Position numbers and translations under genes: made by a program
Part shown: one piece after another, positions 56,571 to 58,008 of the stretch
How the letters are laid out: each line of letters starts with the position of its first letter
How positions within the stretch are numbered: the stretch's first letter is position 1
NCBI GenBank assembly: GCA_944327285.1
Contig: CALVHG010000006.1
Location: forward strand, 1-58,008
DNA length: 58,008 nt
Direction: 5' to 3'
Origin: an uncultured Desulfovibrio sp.
Lineage (GTDB): Bacteria > Desulfobacterota > Desulfovibrionia > Desulfovibrionales > Desulfovibrionaceae
Notes under the pieces: generated by a model
Databases searched by the model: none
What the model was told of the DNA's origin: nothing
What the model saw: only the letters and a program-made list of their open reading frames with translations

Positions 56571-57782
56571 ATGAAAGTTTTGGTCATCAATGCCGGTTCT
56601 TCCTCCTGCAAATATCAGCTGCTGGAAATGGACAATGAAAGCGTGCTGGCTTCCGGCCTTGCCGAGCGCATCGGCCAGGGCATGGGCTGCCTGACCCACA
56701 AGATCGCCCCTGACACCGACAAGGCCGAAAAGATTGTGAAGGAAGCGGCCTTCCCCACCCATGTGGAAGCCATGGAACTGGTCATCTCCCTGCTGACCGA
56801 CCCCGAAAAGGGCGTCATCAAGGACAAGAGCGAAATCTTTGCTATCGGCCATCGCGTGCTCCACGGCGGCGAAGACATTACCCGCACCGTCAAGGTGGAT
56901 GACAACGTCAAGAAGATCATCCGCGACAACTTCCTGCTTGGCCCCCTGCACAACCCCGCCAACCTGATGGGCATTGAAGTTGCCGAAAAGCTGTTCCCCG
57001 GCGTTCCGAACGTGGCCGTGTTCGATACGGAATTCGGCATGGGCATGCCGAAGGAAGCCTATATGTACGGCCTGCCCTACGAGCTGTATGAAGAGCTGAA
57101 GATTCGCCGCTACGGCTTCCACGGCACGTCTCACAAGTACATCGCCAAGAAGACGGCCGAATATCTGGGCAAGCCCCAGTCCGAGCTGCGTTCCATCACC
57201 ATGCACCTCGGCAACGGCTCTTCCATGAGCTGCGTGAAAAACGGCGTCTGCTTCGACACCAGCATGGGCCTGACGCCTCTGGAAGGCCTGATCATGGGTA
57301 CCCGCTGCGGTTCCATCGACCCCGCTATCGTGCCTTTCGTTATGGAAAAGAAGGGTCTTACCCCCGCTGAAGCCGACACTCTCATGAATAAGAAGTCCGG
57401 CCTGCTGGGCCTGTGCGGCTTCACCGACATGCGCGACGTGCACGCGGAAGTGGAAAAGGGCAACGAGCGCGCCGTCCTGGCCCTGAAGATGCTGGTCCGC
57501 TCCATCAAGAAGACGCTGGGCGCTTACTACTTCCTGCTCGACGGCCAGGTGGACGCCATGGTCTTCACCGCTGGCATCGGCGAAAACGACGATATCGTGC
57601 GCGAGCAGGTTTGCGCCGGTCTTGAGCATCTGGGTATCTTCATCGACAAGGAAGAAAACAGCACCCGCAAGCCCGGTGCGCGCACCATCTCCACGCCCGA
57701 CAGCAAGGTGAAGGTGCTCATCATCCCCACCAACGAAGAACTGCAGATCGCTCAGGCCACGCTGGAAGTGCTGGGCAAGTAA
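56571..57782 (+). CDS. ackA: Acetate kinase
   Basis: 403 residues, normal length. Signature blocks are VLVINAGSSSCKYQLLEM, the PLHNPANLMG loop, NVAVFDTEFG (FDTAF motif), RRYGFHGTSHKYI (active-site RYGFHGTSH) and VFTAGIGEND. It makes ATP and acetate from acetyl phosphate and ADP. The ATG at 56571 follows ACGAGG. It has its own terminator and lies 325 bp after pta, so it may also have its own promoter. Confidence 0.97.
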   Translation: MKVLVINAGSSSCKYQLLEMDNESVLASGLAERIGQGMGCLTHKIAPDTDKAEKIVKEAAFPTHVEAMELVISLLTDPEKGVIKDKSEIFAIGHRVLHGGEDITRTVKVDDNVKKIIRDNFLLGPLHNPANLMGIEVAEKLFPGVPNVAVFDTEFGMGMPKEAYMYGLPYELYEELKIRRYGFHGTSHKYIAKKTAEYLGKPQSELRSITMHLGNGSSMSCVKNGVCFDTSMGLTPLEGLIMGTRCGSIDPAIVPFVMEKKGLTPAEADTLMNKKSGLLGLCGFTDMRDVHAEVEKGNERAVLALKMLVRSIKKTLGAYYFLLDGQVDAMVFTAGIGENDDIVREQVCAGLEHLGIFIDKEENSTRKPGARTISTPDSKVKVLIIPTNEELQIAQATLEVLGK

Positions 57783-57837
57783 GTTTCTGTCATGCCCCTG
57801 CCGGACGTCGTGCGCATTGCGCGACGCCCGGCAACCA

Positions 57838-57874
57838 AGGCACGGCTGCGCTACGGCGCTCCGTGCCTTTTTTA
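57838..57874 (+). terminator. Terminator after ackA
   Basis: AAGGCACGG and CCGTGCCTT around a GC-rich loop, followed by TTTT. Confidence 0.85.
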
Positions 57875-57878
57875 GTTT

Positions 57879-58008
57879 CTGTTAACGCCATCCGCAGCTT
57901 ATTGGGGGAAGGGAAAGGACTTTTTATGTTTTATCTTGAGGGGGAAGGAACCCCTTTGCTCTGCTGTCGATGTCCGTAAGGCTCCTGCGTCGCCTAACGG
58001 ACACGGCC
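57879..58008 (+). repeat. B-type repeat with nested C-repeat, cut by window end
   Basis: TCTGTTAACGCC at the left, then TTGGGGGAAGGG, TTGAGGGGGAAGGAA and a C block in which GTCCGT pairs with ACGGAC, a compensated version of GCCCGT/ACGGGC. Confidence 0.7.

Overview
This 58 kb GC-rich window reads as a chromosomal segment of a sulfate-reducing bacterium of the Desulfovibrionaceae (Desulfovibrio-like). The evidence is gene content. It carries the alternative siroheme-based heme pathway (ahbC, hemB, ahbD), a single-chain pyruvate:ferredoxin oxidoreductase followed by pta and ackA, a SelB selenocysteine factor, a C4 DksA, and a rpmE / DUF1385 / prfA block typical of this group. No ribosomal RNA, tRNA, CRISPR array, prophage or transposase gene was found.

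Layout. 0.4-4 kb: a proline-rich exported protein and a large MscS-type channel, both on the minus strand. 4-11.4 kb: DUF362 protein, thiE, an EamA transporter (minus), gltX, an RmlC-type epimerase, and a Csd4/Pgp1-like peptidoglycan carboxypeptidase. 11.6-14.2 kb (minus): a three-gene overlapping operon of a Tat-exported molybdate-type binding protein, a NapH-like membrane Fe-S protein and a short NifB-type radical SAM enzyme. 14.7-20.3 kb: a small conserved protein, a PcrA/UvrD-type helicase overlapping thiL and a class II aldolase, then ridA. 20.6-28 kb (minus): cheW, prfA, DUF1385, rpmE, tlyA, a small exported protein, dnaJ, rpoZ. 28-34.4 kb: a TtcA-family enzyme (plus), then on the minus strand a flavodoxin-like reductase downstream of a TetR gene with a clear palindromic operator, an NFACT protein, dksA and a PP-loop thiouridylase-like protein. 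34.8-45 kb (plus): recA, alaS, ahbC-hemB-ahbD, comM. 45-58 kb (plus): selB, a CoA-disulfide-reductase-like flavoprotein with rhodanese domain, the pyruvate oxidoreductase, pta, ackA. The last three convert pyruvate to acetate with one ATP.

The most striking feature is non-coding. Almost every intergenic gap holds one or more copies of three short interspersed repeat families. Family A is about 147 bp with four hairpins and CTAG ends (about 27 full, partial or degenerate copies). Family B is a 180-310 bp element with a long G-rich hairpin, a guanine-quadruplex-like tract and, in the complete copies, 13-15 bp terminal inverted repeats reading AGRGCCTGTTAACAC. Family C is a roughly 60-70 bp block often nested in B. 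Stems of A and C show paired compensatory base changes between copies, tandem A copies share one CTAG, A and B are joined end to end at recurrent junctions, and the terminal TAG of a repeat serves as the stop codon of several genes. The copies divide the ahbC-hemB gene pair and lie directly before recA, thiE, hemB and pta. The window ends inside another B/C copy.
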